From assembly GCF_037893015.1 (NCBI RefSeq), contig NC_133663.1, positions 2,348,378-2,412,377 on the forward strand: a stretch of 64,000 nucleotides of DNA. The letters run 5' to 3'. Below, piece by piece: positions 23,977-35,425 of the stretch. Origin of the DNA: Macrotis lagotis. Lineage: Eukaryota > Chordata > Mammalia > Peramelemorphia > Peramelidae. The number at the start of each line of letters is the position of its first letter. The first letter of the stretch is position 1. The notes below the pieces were generated by a model. It saw only the letters and a program-made list of their open reading frames with translations. It had not been told where the DNA came from and searched no databases. The position numbers were made by a program, and so were the translations under genes.

Positions 23977-26196
23977 TCAATAATAAGATCAGGGTGAAAC
24001 AAGGATGCCCATTATCACCACTACTATTCAGTATTGTATTAGAAATGTTAGCTTCAGCAATTAGAGAAGAAAAAGAAATGGAAGGAATTAGAATTGGGAA
24101 GGAAGAGACAAAACTCTCACTCTTTGCAGAGGACATGATGTTCTACCTAGAGAATCCCAAGAAATCATCCAAAAAACTACTGGAAACAATTAGCAATTTT
24201 AGCAAAGTTGCAGGATATAAAATAAACCCTCATAAATCCTCAACTTTTCTATATATGATTAGCAAGATACAGCAGGAAGAGCTAGAAAGAGAAATCCCAT
24301 TCAAAGTAACCTCAGACAATATAAAATACCTGGGAATCTATCTGCCAAGGCAGACTCAGAAACTTGTTGAAAATAATTACAAAACACTTCTCACACAAAT
24401 TAAATCAGATTTAAATAACTGGGCAAGCATCAACTGCTCATGGATAGGTAGAGCTGATATAATAAAAATGACAATTCTACCAAAACTAAACTACCTGTTT
24501 AGTGCCCTACCAATCAAAATTCCAAAAAATTAATGAGTTAGAAAAAGTTGTAAGTAAATTCATATGGAGAAATAAAAAGTCAAAAATTTCCATGGATTTA
24601 ATGAAAAAAAAGTGCAAAAGAAGGGGGCTTAGTCCTACCGGATCTCAAATTATATTATAAAGCATCAGTCCTCAAAATGACTGCTATTGGCTAAGAAATA
24701 GAGTAGTGGACCAGTGGAATAGACTAGGTGCAATAGCAGGAAATGATTATAGTAATCTGCTGTTTGATAAACCCAAAGAGTCCAACTATTGGGATTAAAA
24801 ACTCTCTGATAAAAACTGCTGGGAAAATTGGAAGTTAGTATGGAAGAAACTTAGATTAGACCAACACCTCATACCTTCTACTAAGATAAGTTCCAAATGG
24901 TTATAGGATTTAGACATAAAAAAACAATTCTATAAGCAAACTAGAAGATCAAGGACTAGTTTATCTGTCAGATCTCTGGAAAGGGGAGCAGTTTATGACT
25001 AAGGAAGAGATGGAGAACATCACTAAAAACCAACTAGATGATTTCAATTACATTAGATTAAAAAGCTTTTGTGCAGACAAAACCACTATAACCAAGATCA
25101 AAAGAAATGTAGTAAACTGAGAAACAATCTTTACAACTAATGATTCTGACAAAGGACTCATTTCTAAAATATACAGAGAACTGAGTCATATTTAAAAAAA
25201 AAGCCATTCCCCAATTGACAAATGATCAAAGGATATGCAAAGGCAATTTACAGATGAGGAGATCAAAGCAATCCATAGTCATATGAAAAATTGCTCTAAA
25301 TCATTACTTATTAGAGAAATGAAAATTAAAGCTTCTCTGAGGTACCACCTCACACCTCTCAGACTGGCCAGTGTGACCAGAAAGGATAATGATCATTGTT
25401 GGAAGGGTTGTGGGAAATCTGGGACACTATTACATTGTTGGTGGAGCTGTGAACTCATCCAACCTTTCTGGAGAGAAATTTGGAACTACGCCCAAAGTGC
25501 GACAAAAATGTGCATCCCCTTTGATCCAGCAATACCACTACTGGGTCTATTTCCTGAAGAGATCATGAAAAAGGGTAAAAACATCACTTGTACAAAAATA
25601 TTCATAGCGGCCCTGTTTGTGGTGGCAAAGAATTGGAAATCAAGGAAATGTCCTTCAATTGTGGAATGGCTTAGCAAATTGTGGTCTATGTATGTCATGG
25701 AACACTATTCTATTAGAAACCAGGAGGGATGGGAATTCAGAGAAGACTGGAAGGATTTGCATGAATTGATGCTGAGTGAGATGAGCAGAACCAGAAAAAC
25801 ATTGTACACCCTAACAGCAACATGGGGGTGATGATCAAACTTGATGGACTTGCTCATTCCATCAGTGCAACAAGGGACAATTTTGGGCTGTCTGCCATGG
25901 AGAATACCATCTGTATCCAGATAAAGAACAATGGAGTGTGAACAAAGTCCAAGGACTATTTCCTTCAATTTAGGGAAAAAGCTGATATCTTATTGTCTGA
26001 TCTTGCTATCTCTTATACTTTATGTTTCTTCCTTAAGGATATGATTTTTCTCTCTCATCATGGAAACAATGTAAAGACTGACAGACTGCCTTCTGTGGGG
26101 GTGGGGGGAGGGAAGTAAGATTAGGGAAAAATTGTAAAACTCAAAATAAATAAAATCTTTAATGAAAATTTTTTAAAAAAGAATTCAAAATTTAAA
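23977..26196 (+). mobile_element. L1 LINE, 5'-truncated, ORF2 remnant
   Basis: It starts inside the reverse transcriptase domain just before QGCPLSPLLF and runs to the 3' UTR and an A-rich end. The catalytic motif reads FAED in place of the usual F/YADD. ORF2 is broken by several stops and frameshifts between 24530 and 25235, then stays open to 25831. That last part holds the C-terminal Cys/His motif CWKGCGKSGTLLHCWWSC. The insertion ends at the repeat AAAAATGAAGGGCAGG (26197-26212). It is one of the better-preserved L1 copies here, but inactive. Confidence 0.95.
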
Positions 26197-26212
26197 AAAA
26201 ATGAAGGGCAGG

Positions 26213-27005
26213 CATAATTTGGTTTCAAGATGGAGTCATTCCACAAAGAAGGCCCTTCTTTCACCATCTCTCTGCCTGAAATGTTCTCCCTCTGCTCTGA
26301 TTCCTGATCACCCTATCTTCCTTTAAACCCAACTACAGTCCCACCTTCTAAAGGAAGCCTTCTTTTCCTAGTTCTTAATTCCCTCTGTGCATGTCTTCCT
26401 ATTTAGTCTGTAGTTTGCTTTGTTGTTAGCATGTTGTCTCCCCTATTAGATTGGGAGCTGCTTAGGGTTTTAGGGATCCTTTCCCTGGAATGAGTGGGCT
26501 CACACTGAAATCATTTCCTACACATTCTTCCTACCACAGCACGGTCAAGGATGAAGGAGCCCACATCTCTGCATGTGCTTCATGGACTTAAGTGGGTCCT
26601 GCTTCAGGACCATGGACACTGCTTCCCTTTTGATCATCCTTCTACAAATCCGGTTATTTCAACCCCCTCTCCAACCCTCCTTCATTCAGTTGTCAAAGAC
26701 ATTTCTAAAGTACAGCTCCATCTTGAAACCCAATCATGCCCCTTTTCAAGAAACCTCAAGGGCTTCCTATTACATCCAGTGCCAAATGTTCAAAGCCTTT
26801 CATAGCCAAGCCTCTCCTTCTTTCTCAGTTTTCTGGGCTTCTTACATCTTCTACCCTTACTCTCAATGTATTCTTTGATCCAATTTTCCTCTAACAATAT
26901 ACTCCAGCTGTTTTCACCAGCTCTCGCCCATGCCTGCAGTTTTCTCCCTCTCTCCTCTCTTCCTGGCACCCCCAGCTTCTTTTGAGACTCACTTAAACCA
27001 ACCAG
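26213..27005 (+). mobile_element. L2 LINE fragments
   Basis: Two L2 3' stretches: 26255-26475 (ctgcctgaaatgttctccct to ttagattgggagctgcttag) and about 26640-27000 (caagggcttcctattacatc). Confidence 0.65.
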
Positions 27006-28065
27006 CATCAGGAAATGATGATAGATCAGGGATGTCAGCTGCCTTAGGTCTCAGAAAACCTCATCCATTCCCCACTCCCCACTCCTGGGTCCTTTTCTAA
27101 AGACCTGGGACAGCAACAATAATGAGAACTGAAGCTAGGACCTGTCTGTTGTGCCAGTTGTGGGGGGGGCCTCTCCCAGAATTCATCCTTGGGTCTGGCC
27201 CCCATCTTTCAGTCCATTGAATTCTCTTTGAATTTTGTACTGATTAAATGAACTAATTATTTGTGGCTCTGAGTTGTGGTATCTACACATTCAATGGGGG
27301 ATCAACTGCCCTTTTATCCATTGGGGTTTTTACACCAAAGCCCATGGACCCCCAAGGGCTCTGTGGAGTTGTAGGAGAGCAGTGAATTCTTTCACTGTCT
27401 AACTGGAATTGAACATTTCCTTCAACTCCTTAAATACTCACTTCTAAGTCAGGCTCACTGACGCCACCCTCTGGCTGCTGAAGGGCACCAGGGCACTTTG
27501 ATTCTCTCCTTGACACAGGGCTTCCCCCCCCCAGCCCTCTGAGGTGCTTCCCTGGACACTGAACTGGCTAGCAACAACTTGTGGAGTCTGGCCTTTCAAC
27601 TGGTTCCAACGACATCTGATTGTCACCTTGTCCACAGCTCCTCATTTTTCTACAAGATGTGTAGGCATCAAAGCCCATCCCCTGGGGCCCACATAGAACT
27701 GGGACTGTGTCTTGATCACTTGCAGAAAGACATGGGTTTTGCCCTCTTTCATAACTCTAAACTTCTCACTGAACCTCTTGATGATGGGGCTATCAGAGGG
27801 GATAGGTCAGTGACCAGCAATGACTTTAAAGGGAGAGAAGTCTGCTCCCACTCTCTTCTTCTGTCCTGACTCTGTTGACTCAGGCCTCTGGGACAGGTCT
27901 CCTTTGGATAGGGAAGGGAACTTCTTCCCTTCTGCCTTTGTCACTCTGGTAGCAGCTCAGATAGGGCAGTTGAGGAGAGAGCTTATCCAGATGAGCCTTA
28001 GGTTGCTTTTTCAGGACTCAGAAGCCTCTCTTGATGGATTTTCACCTTCCTCAGCACAGTGATTT
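27006..28065. other. Unassigned intergenic sequence
   Basis: No gene or repeat was recognised with confidence. Confidence 0.5.
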
Positions 28066-28162
28066 AGCACAGCAGCCCCCACTCCAATCCAATTCATGTG
28101 CTTGTCATGGCATCACTTCCCTGATGTTGTGGTCCTCTTTGAAAACGAAGGACAAATATAAA
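28066..28162 (+). mobile_element. RTE-tailed SINE, 3' end
   Basis: Only the tail remains: tcatgtgcttgtcatggcat, then ggtcctctttgaaaacgaag. Confidence 0.8.
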
Positions 28163-28479
28163 AGCACAGGTGATCAATGTTCAAGAGAAGTCATCTGGTT
28201 GGAAGATTGGTTTTTTTAAGCTGTCTGCAGGGTCCCTATCATATCATGAGTGCCTCTGCAGGAGCTATGACCCTGGGACCCATCAACCACATCAAAAGTT
28301 GATTCCTGTTTCCACTGAGTTTCCTTGAGCATGGAGTCACTGGGAGGGTCATGGGCATATTTCTTACATGAATACATTCCCTCTTCTCTCCCCCCTCCCA
28401 CAGGCATCACCCTGAACAAGAGGCTCATGAGCTCTGCCCTGGACAGTTATGATAACAGTCTATTTCCAGTCTCTCTCTC

Positions 28480-29150
28480 TCTCCCTTCTCCCATCCCTTC
28501 TCCTCCTGGTTGCCAAAGTCATCTTCCCAAAGCACATCTCGAACTGTGTCACCTCATATAAAGGATAACAACCAACATTTAGGTGGCACCTATTATGTGC
28601 CAGGTCCTGCAAGCACTTGACACCAATTATTATCTCATTGGAGTCTCACAACCACCCTGAAAGGCAGAGGCTATTATTTCACCATCACATTGATATACAA
28701 ATATCATAACAGGACTCAAATATATTCACTGACTCTATTACCTCTAAGACAAAGTTCCAATTTCTTAGCTTGGCAGCAATGAGAAATGATCCCTGAGCTG
28801 TGTTTTGATATCCCTTCATTTCCAAATCTCTCCCTGCCCCATACAGCTTGATGTTTAAAGCCATCTATATCCACTGTCTGCCTGCCTTGCTAGACTTCTT
28901 TCCTCATGATTCTCATTCACCCTCTTTTTTTTCTTCCAGTCCCCTTGTTTTTCTTGGACTCAGCACCTACCTCATTTCCCACCTCCAGGCCGAATTTCTC
29001 TCAAATGTGCCTCTTCTATTCGTCCATCTTTTAGACACCTCCTTCTCTATCCAAGCTCAGCTTAGGGGCACCTTGGAAGGGAAGCTCCTCTTCATTTTTC
29101 TCCTTTTTTAAATCAGCTGAATTTACTCTTGAGTTTTCATGTTATACCCA
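28480..29150 (+). mobile_element. L2 LINE fragment with a nested MIR/THER-type SINE
   Basis: L2 sequence runs up to about 28555 and resumes at about 28740 (ctaagacaaagttccaattt to agctcagcttaggggcacct). In between, 28562-28700 reads acctattatgtgccaggtcc and ctcattggagtctcacaacc, typical of an ancient mammalian SINE. Confidence 0.6.
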
Positions 29151-29586
29151 GTCATTATAGCAAAGCTCCTCCCTGGAAGGCCGGCAGGGTCTTCCTCCTG
29201 TCTCTGTGTCTCCTGGGGCTGGCAGGGGCCTGCCCATAGTTTGCCTGGAAAATGTAATGTAATGGAATTGAATTGATCCAAGAGAATCTCTGCTGCATCA
29301 AGAGGCAGGGACAGGAACTCTGAAGGTGGAGCTGTTGGCAGCTCTTTCCTGCTGGTTTCTTTCCTGAACTCAACCAGGGCTACTCGCTTCTCCTGGACAC
29401 TGGGGCTAGCTGGTCCTCACAAGAGACTCTCCGTTTCTAATGCCTTTGCTCTCAGTGTACCCCAAATCTGCAGGATCCCCAGCATTCGTCCTTGCATCTA
29501 ACTGGCTCAGATTCAGGAGCAAAGAGCCAGGGACAAGGGAGTGAGGCCCTGAAGGAACCATACTGGAGATGGCTCAGTTGAAGTTG
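29150..29586. other. Unassigned intergenic sequence
   Basis: Nothing recognised. Confidence 0.5.
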
Positions 29587-29780
29587 GCAGCTCCATGGAA
29601 CAGTGATTAAAGAACTGGAGGTAGGGTCCAGAAGGATCCGAGTTTGAATGTTCCTTCAATCCCTCTACTTTGCTCAGCCTTGATTTTCTCATCCAATAAT
29701 GGCCTTCCTGCCTCCCTCCCAGGTGGTGAGGACCAAGGGCGATAAGGATATAAATGCTTTTCAGGCTTTATGATTGTGGC
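29587..29780 (+). mobile_element. MIR-like SINE, diverged
   Basis: Head-like ccatggaacagtgattaaag and a 3' part with tttctcatccaataatggcc. Confidence 0.55.
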
Positions 29781-30450
29781 ATCGATCTCTGTCCTTGCTA
29801 ATGATGGTGTTTTTACTGGGCAGGTTTATTCTTTGGTTTATCTGTCTCCATTTTTGCCCACTGTAGTGTTGGTTTGTGGTTTTGCTCATTATTTGTGGAT
29901 TAGGTCAGCATCCTGGCTCAGCAGCAATGGGGAGTAAAGGACAATACTGGAGGGCACTATTCTTATGTCCAGTTTGATTGGCTTGGTCAACCAGCTTGGG
30001 CTGTGCATGTTTTAATGGTCACCCTGGGAGGGATCTGCCCAGACACCTAAGCAGGCCTAGGGCTTCCACGTGCTTTGAAGCCCCTGTCAGGGGAGACCTT
30101 CACTCTGGCCCCACACCTAGGGCACAACCAGTGACTGTTTCCTTTATTATTTAGTAACTGGGAATTAGTGTTTTCTTTATTTCCAGTGGAGCCATAAACT
30201 GGTTGCAGAACACACCTTGTTTAAAGCCTGGATGTTTGAATTTCCACTGAATGATAGATTTCAGGTTTATCTTGGATGAGGTGTTTGCTTTTGTTTCTGT
30301 ATAAGGGACTATAAAACTTTTCACCCCAAAGAGGAATATAATCTAATTTGTTCCCCAGCCAGGTCTGTGGTGCAGTGTGCTGGGTTCCCAGAGGGAGATG
30401 TGAGATCCTTCTCAGCAAACCCTTTGCGAGGGAAGTTTCAGAGATGGGAT
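29781..30450. other. Unassigned intergenic sequence
   Basis: No repeat or coding segment was recognised. It could be single-copy non-coding DNA. Confidence 0.5.
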
Positions 30451-30463
30451 TGATCAAACTTTT

Positions 30464-30613
30464 TTTTCCCCTTTTTGCAAGGCAATGGGGCTAAGTGATT
30501 TGCCCAAGGTCACACAGCTTGGTAATTATTAAGTGTCTGAGACCGCATTTGAACTCAGGACCTCCTGACTCCAGGGCTGTGCTCTAGCCACTGCATCATC
30601 TACTGCCCCAGAC
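30464..30613 (-). mobile_element. WSINE-like SINE
   Basis: Flanked by the perfect target-site duplication TGATCAAACTTTT at 30451-30463 and 30614-30626. Confidence 0.92.
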
Positions 30614-31189
30614 TGATCAAACTTTTGAATAAGTAGAGATCTCTAGCATGACAGACTAGAGATCTCTCCAGTCACAAAATTTTGATGGGAAAAATTCAGA
30701 AAAAAGTCAAAATGAGTCAATCACTTGTCCAGCCAATAGGTTTGTAGATAATAGGGACAGGGTCTGCCTAGAATGCCACACCATGTGCTCCAACACTAGG
30801 AAGAGGTTGTGCTCTATCAAGGGTGAGAGGAAGCCTCAGATTCAGTTGGAAATTCTTCAACAGAAACAGATGCCAACTGTCAGCAGCTTGAGGCTCATTC
30901 CCCATTTCTGAATCCTGAAGCCAGGGCAGACTGGAAGTGACCTGTGCCCAGGGTGTGTTCCTGGGTGAGGAGAGAGCAAGGTCTGAGCCTGTGGCCCACA
31001 GGAAGCAGGCAGGTGCTGGCTGACTCTGAATGGTGGGATCGAAATGGGGTCTCAGTTCTAGCGTCCAGGGCTTAGGAAGGCTTCAGGGAAAGAATTAGGA
31101 TAGGGATTTCAGGCCAAAATAAAGCCTCCAGATGTGTTTTTCTGATGGATCTGGGTGGAGGCCATGGCCCAGATCCCAACCCACTTCAG

Positions 31190-32450
31190 GAAGTTGCAGA
31201 ACCAAGATCAGGGCAGGGAAGAAGGGTGGCAATCCACTCTACCTGGCCCAGACCACTCTGGGAGCTGTGAGCTCCCACTCCCCAGCCTGAATCTACCTTG
31301 AGAGCCTGGAACAATATGATGCTCAAAACCTCCAAGAAGCAGCCACAGGTCTGGGCCAGCCCTTCCTATATCATCCCTGAAGTCAGCCAGTGGGTTAGAA
31401 GAAGGAGCTGGCCCCACGAAGCATCACTATTAAAGATGCTTATGATGTGGAGGGAGACTCAAGATAAAAAACCAACATCTATCAGAAAAACCTGAAAGAA
31501 AAACACATATTCAACGAGGATTCCTGGAAGGGGTAAATCAAGTGTCAAAAAAAAAAAAAAGAATTGTAATATGTTTGTATTAGGAAAATGAGTCTGCTAA
31601 AGGGAAAAAATAAATGGGGAAAAAACTTAAAGCTGTGGAAGAGAGAATTGGAGAATTAGCTGCCTGGCACAAGCAATAACTTCCCCGGAGAGTCAAATGA
31701 ACCAAAAAGAGTCTAAGGACTTCTTAAGGTAACAAGAAATATTCAGCTACAAGACTGGAAAAAAGCCTCACAGCAAAACCTACTGACTTGGGAAATAGTC
31801 TGAGGGGAAAAACTTAATAATTGATTTATTGATTATCCTGACCAAAAAAAGAGCCTAGGTTCCATGTAGCCTTAAACTCTTAGCTGAAAACTGCCTTGAT
31901 CCCTTAGAAGCAGAGGACAAAATGCAATCAGAAACTCCAAAAGAAGAGCACCAGGAATGTCCCAGCCCAAACCCAGGGCTTCTAGATCAGAGATCCTGCC
32001 AGCAGTCAGAAGGAAAGAATGTGCACTGATGATCCCCTATGGCTTCATGGGCATCACTATGAAGAGAGTCAGAACTTTTAAATCTGAAGTAACTTAGCCA
32101 GAAAAACAGAGTTTAATCCTCTAGAGGGAAAAATGGACTTCCAAGTATTTGAGAGGAAAAGACTGGAGCTTTGTTGGAAATGCTGAAGCTCAAACACAGG
32201 AGGCAATAGGAACCTGCAAAAGTAAACCTGAATGAACATCTAGAAAACATAAACTGCTTGTTTCTAATATGGGAACCCAATCCATGGGCTGCCTCGGAAC
32301 CTATCTTCGTCAGGGATCAAAGGAATCTTAATTAGACAAGGCCAGAGAGCAATTCTTTTATTTTTTGAGAGAAGACTGGAGAGAAGTGAGGGGATGGGGA
32401 AGGGAAAGGAATATTAGTGAGATACAAAAATAAATCTCTAAATACACAAT
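31190..32450 (+). mobile_element. Probable L1/HAL1-related remnant
   Basis: A-rich + strand sequence with an L1-like 5' flavour and many short lysine-rich frames. The assignment rests on general resemblance and on L1 ORF2 sequence immediately downstream. A run of A lies at 31547-31560. Confidence 0.35.
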
Positions 32451-32714
32451 GAGGAGGGGGGTGGGGGCAGCAGTTGTCACTTGAACCTCACTCATCTGAA
32501 ATGTTAGAGGAAATGTTAGTCATCCATCCATCCATCTGTTTCTCTCTCTCTTTCTTTTCCTCCTCTCTCCTCCCACACATATACCCACAACACACACACA
32601 CATACAGAGTTGGGTCTATAAATACTCCATAGGGAGATAGGAGGGAAAGGAGATATTGAAGAAGGTATAATTAGAGAGAGTAGTTTGAAGGACTGATTAG
32701 TCCCAAGCAAAATA

Positions 32715-32965
32715 AATTTTAAAAATAAGAATATTCATAGCTCTTTTTGAGGTGGCAAAGAATGGAAATCTGAGAGGGTACCCCTCTACTGGAAAATGGT
32801 TGAATAAATTATGATATATGAATGTGATGGAATGCTATTGTGCTATAAGTAGAGAGGAAGAGTAGGTTTCAGAGAAACCTTGGAAGAGTTATAGGAACTG
32901 ATACAAAGAGAAGTGAGCAGAATCAGGAGAATGGCTCCTATGGTGACAGCAACATGGAAAAGGCA
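32715..32965 (+). mobile_element. L1 ORF2 3' fragment
   Basis: Resembles the L1 3' coding end (ggtggcaaagaatggaaatc, aattatgatatatgaatgtg, aagagaagtgagcagaatca), as in the better-preserved copy at 25600-25830. Confidence 0.8.
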
Positions 32966-33029
32966 AACCAAATTCTAAGAATGAGGAATTCTGATCAGAG
33001 TAATGAACAGCCACAATAATCTCCCCAGG

Positions 33030-33115
33030 TGGAATAAATGCTCCTTGAGAGCAGAGAGGGTACCATTTTTGTTTGGAATGCCTAGCAAAGTGTTGGGTAC
33101 CCTTGCCAGGCTTGC
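33030..33115 (+). mobile_element. L2-type 3' tail
   Basis: aaatgctccttgagagcaga, then tgcctagcaaagtgttggg, as in L2 3' ends. Confidence 0.5.
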
Positions 33116-33392
33116 AAGCACCAGAGAGCCCCTGCCCCTTCTTAAGCTAGGGAGGGACATGGACAGCCCCAAGCAAGGAGAAAGGGGAGAATCTTTTAGT
33201 CCAGAATCACAGAGATGGATACAAGTAATCTGAGTGACTTAGTGTTTAAGAGATGTGAAGGCATTTACACCAAGGGATTTCTCATAATCTCTGAAAACAA
33301 GTGAAGTACCTGTTCTGAAACTAGAGCAAAAGAGAAAAGGAAGACTTGGGAATTAAGTGGTGCATTCAGCAATTTATACGACTATGCCAATG

Positions 33393-33695
33393 GATGTTTG
33401 TCCTTTGTTCTGGAAGAGGACCAAGCCATCAGGAAGGTGACACCATGACAAGTACATGAGTCAAATATGGTGGGGGGGCTGTTCTAAGTCATCAGCTTCA
33501 CTGTCTCCTCCAGAGTCATCTGGATCCAGTGACCAGATAGACATCAGGACTGGAGATGGGCCTGGAGGCAATCAGAGTGAAGTGACTTGCCCAAAGTCAC
33601 ACAGCTAGGAAGGGTCAAGGGTCTGAGGTTGGATTCGATCTGCCATCCTCCCGGCTCCAAGGCTGGTACTCCATTCACTGCACCAGCTAGCTGCT
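33393..33695 (-). mobile_element. RTE-tailed tRNA SINE, full length
   Basis: Minus-strand copy: RTE-like tail (aggaaggtgacaccatgaca), body (gagtcatctggatccagtga) and tRNA head (tgcaccagctagctgc). Confidence 0.8.
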
Positions 33696-33699
33696 CATC

Positions 33700-34140
33700 C
33701 ACTTTGCTGATGACATACAGTTTGAAGGGCAAGTTGTTGTGGTTGCATTACCGAACACAATATTTCATGGGGTTTTAATGGAGCTGTATCTGTATCTGTA
33801 TCTGTTGGACCATACTCTTGGCTTCTACCTTAATTGTATTTTGTCCTTCCCCCTTCCATTTTTATGTCTTGGAATATCTGGTTTAGATTGGATTCAATTC
33901 CAAATAAAGAATTGTAATGATTAAAAAAAAGGATTCCCCCCTCAACCCTCCCCCTCTCCCCCCAAGGTCAGAGGTTGTCCTCCAGAGATACTCCTAAGAA
34001 CAGAAACCAAGGAATCATTCTGTCCCTAAAAAGAACAAGCCTGCTCAGCTGACAGATGTAGGGCCTGCGCCCTTCTGAGGACCAGGGAGAGCTCACCATG
34101 CCTATAAGAGGCAAGTTTGGGATGCCAGGGATGGGGAAGC
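33700..34140. other. Sequence upstream of the CpG island
   Basis: It contains a short (TGTATC)n run at about 33786-33803. No gene or repeat was recognised. Confidence 0.4.
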
Positions 34141-34254
34141 CATCCAGCGGCGAGCGAACCTACTCTCCAGAGGCCGGGGGGCAGCAGGGGGTCAGGGTGC
34201 TCTCTGCCCGGCTGCCGTTCGTCCACTGTTCACGGTCTCCAACTTTTGGGGTTC

Positions 34255-34440
34255 TGTTTGGCGGAGATGGTGGAGGGGTTTGCCATTTCCTTCTCCGGCT
34301 CACTTGACAGGGGAGAAAACCGAGACAAAGAGGGTGAAGTGACTGGCCGGGGGTCACCTGCCAGCAAGTGTCTGAGGCCGGACCGAGCCCACGGGGGTGC
34401 TCCTGATCCGGAGCTCAGTGCTCTGCCCACGGCTCTGCTC
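34255..34440 (-). mobile_element. MAR1/MIR-type SINE inside the CpG island
   Basis: gtttgccatttccttctccg (tail side), then ggagaaaaccgagacaaag, and a head-like end near ctctgctcggctgc. CpG-rich because of its surroundings. Confidence 0.65.
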
Positions 34441-34464
34441 GGCTGCCCAACTGTGCCAAGGTTC

Positions 34465-34955
34465 CGGTGCGCGCGGCCCGGCCCGGCACTGGTATGGCAC
34501 AGCTGCGGCTCCGCGGCCCGGCCCGGCACTGGCCTGGCACAGCTGCGGCTCCGCAGCCCGGCCTGGCACTGGCGTGGCACAGCTACGGGCTCCGTGGCCT
34601 GGCCCGGCCCGGCACAGCTGCGGCTCCGCGGCCCGGCCCGGCACTGGCGTGGCACAGCTGCGGCTCCGCGGCCCGGCCCGGCACTGGCATGGCACAGCTG
34701 CGGCTCCGCGGCCCGGCCCGGCACTGGCCTGGCACAAATACGGCTCCGCGGCCCGGCCCGGCACTGGCATGGCACAGCTGCGGCTCCGCGGCCCGGCCCG
34801 GCACAGGCGTGGCACAGCTGCGGCTCCGCGGCCCGGCCCGGCACTGGCCTGGCACAAATACGGCTCCACGGCCCGGCCTGGCACTGGCGTGGCACAGCTA
34901 CGGGCTCCGTGGCCCGGCCCGGCCCGGCACAGCTGCGGCTCCGCGGCCCGGCCCG
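34465..34955 (+). repeat. GC-rich minisatellite, 40-bp unit, about 12 copies
   Basis: The unit is roughly cacagctgcggctccgcggc followed by ccggcccggcactggcntgg. Copies start at 40-bp steps (34501, 34541, 34581, 34616, 34656, 34696, 34736, 34776, 34816, 34856, 34896, 34931). Two units, at 34581 and 34896, have gctacgggctccgtgg and are 35 bp. Two, at 34736 and 34856, have caaatacggctcc. The variant pattern implies copying of multi-unit blocks. The 40-bp period shifts the reading frame each unit, and stops are rare at this G+C, which creates long false ORFs on both strands. Confidence 0.95.
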
Positions 34956-35246
34956 AGGGGCTGCAGTGCCGGAGCTGAAGCCTGGCGTCTCCGGAGAGGG
35001 CCGGCGCCTGCGAGGCGGAGGCCGGGCCGGAGGGGTCACGGACACGCCGCTCGGGGCCGGACCGGCTGGGCAGCCCGGCATGGCCGGCCGCGGCGGGGGG
35101 ACGGCGGTCCTTCCCGCGCTGGGGGTGCCCAAGGCCGCACAGCCGGCCCATCTGCGGGGGTCCGGGGCCGGCTCCGCGCACTGCGCCCCCAGCCGCCCCC
35201 CGCGCGCCTGTCACCGAGGCCCAGGCCCCGGACTTCCGCCCCGTGC

Positions 35247-35252
35247 CACGTG
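35247..35252 (+). promoter_or_regulatory. E-box CACGTG
   Basis: Perfect CACGTG within gtgccacgtgggcc in the ACAP2 CpG island; a candidate USF/MYC/MiT-family site. Confidence 0.5.
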
Positions 35253-35341
35253 GGCCGCCCCTCCTCCCGGGCCTCGGCCCCGCCTAGTGGCCACGGCGCA
35301 GCCGCGGCGGGGGCCCGAGAGGCGGCCACGGCCGGGCCCGA

Positions 35342-35351
35342 GTCACGTGAG
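35342..35351 (+). promoter_or_regulatory. CLEAR-like E-box GTCACGTGAG
   Basis: Nine of ten bases match the GTCACGTGAC element bound by TFEB-type factors; USF could equally bind. Confidence 0.45.
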
Positions 35352-35368
35352 TTCCGTCCCCGGCCGCC

Positions 35369-35425
35369 CCGGGGCGCCGCGCCGCCATTGGCCCGTCTTC
35401 CCGGGGCGCCGCGCCGCCATTGGCC
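35369..35425 (+). promoter_or_regulatory. Duplicated CCAAT-box (NF-Y) module
   Basis: A 25-bp sequence ending gccgccattggcc occurs perfectly at 35369-35393 and 35401-35425, 32 bp apart. Each copy carries an inverted CCAAT box (ATTGG at 35387 and 35419). A third ATTGG lies at 35524. NF-Y binding is inferred from the motif. Confidence 0.65.

Noticed and set aside
23913..25831. L1 ORF2 frames (206 and 198 codons) as host genes
   Set aside because: They are parts of one 5'-truncated L1. The first frame even starts inside the preceding SINE.
34465..34955. CRISPR-like array
   Set aside because: The units are contiguous and nearly identical with no unique spacers, and this is a vertebrate promoter; it is a minisatellite.
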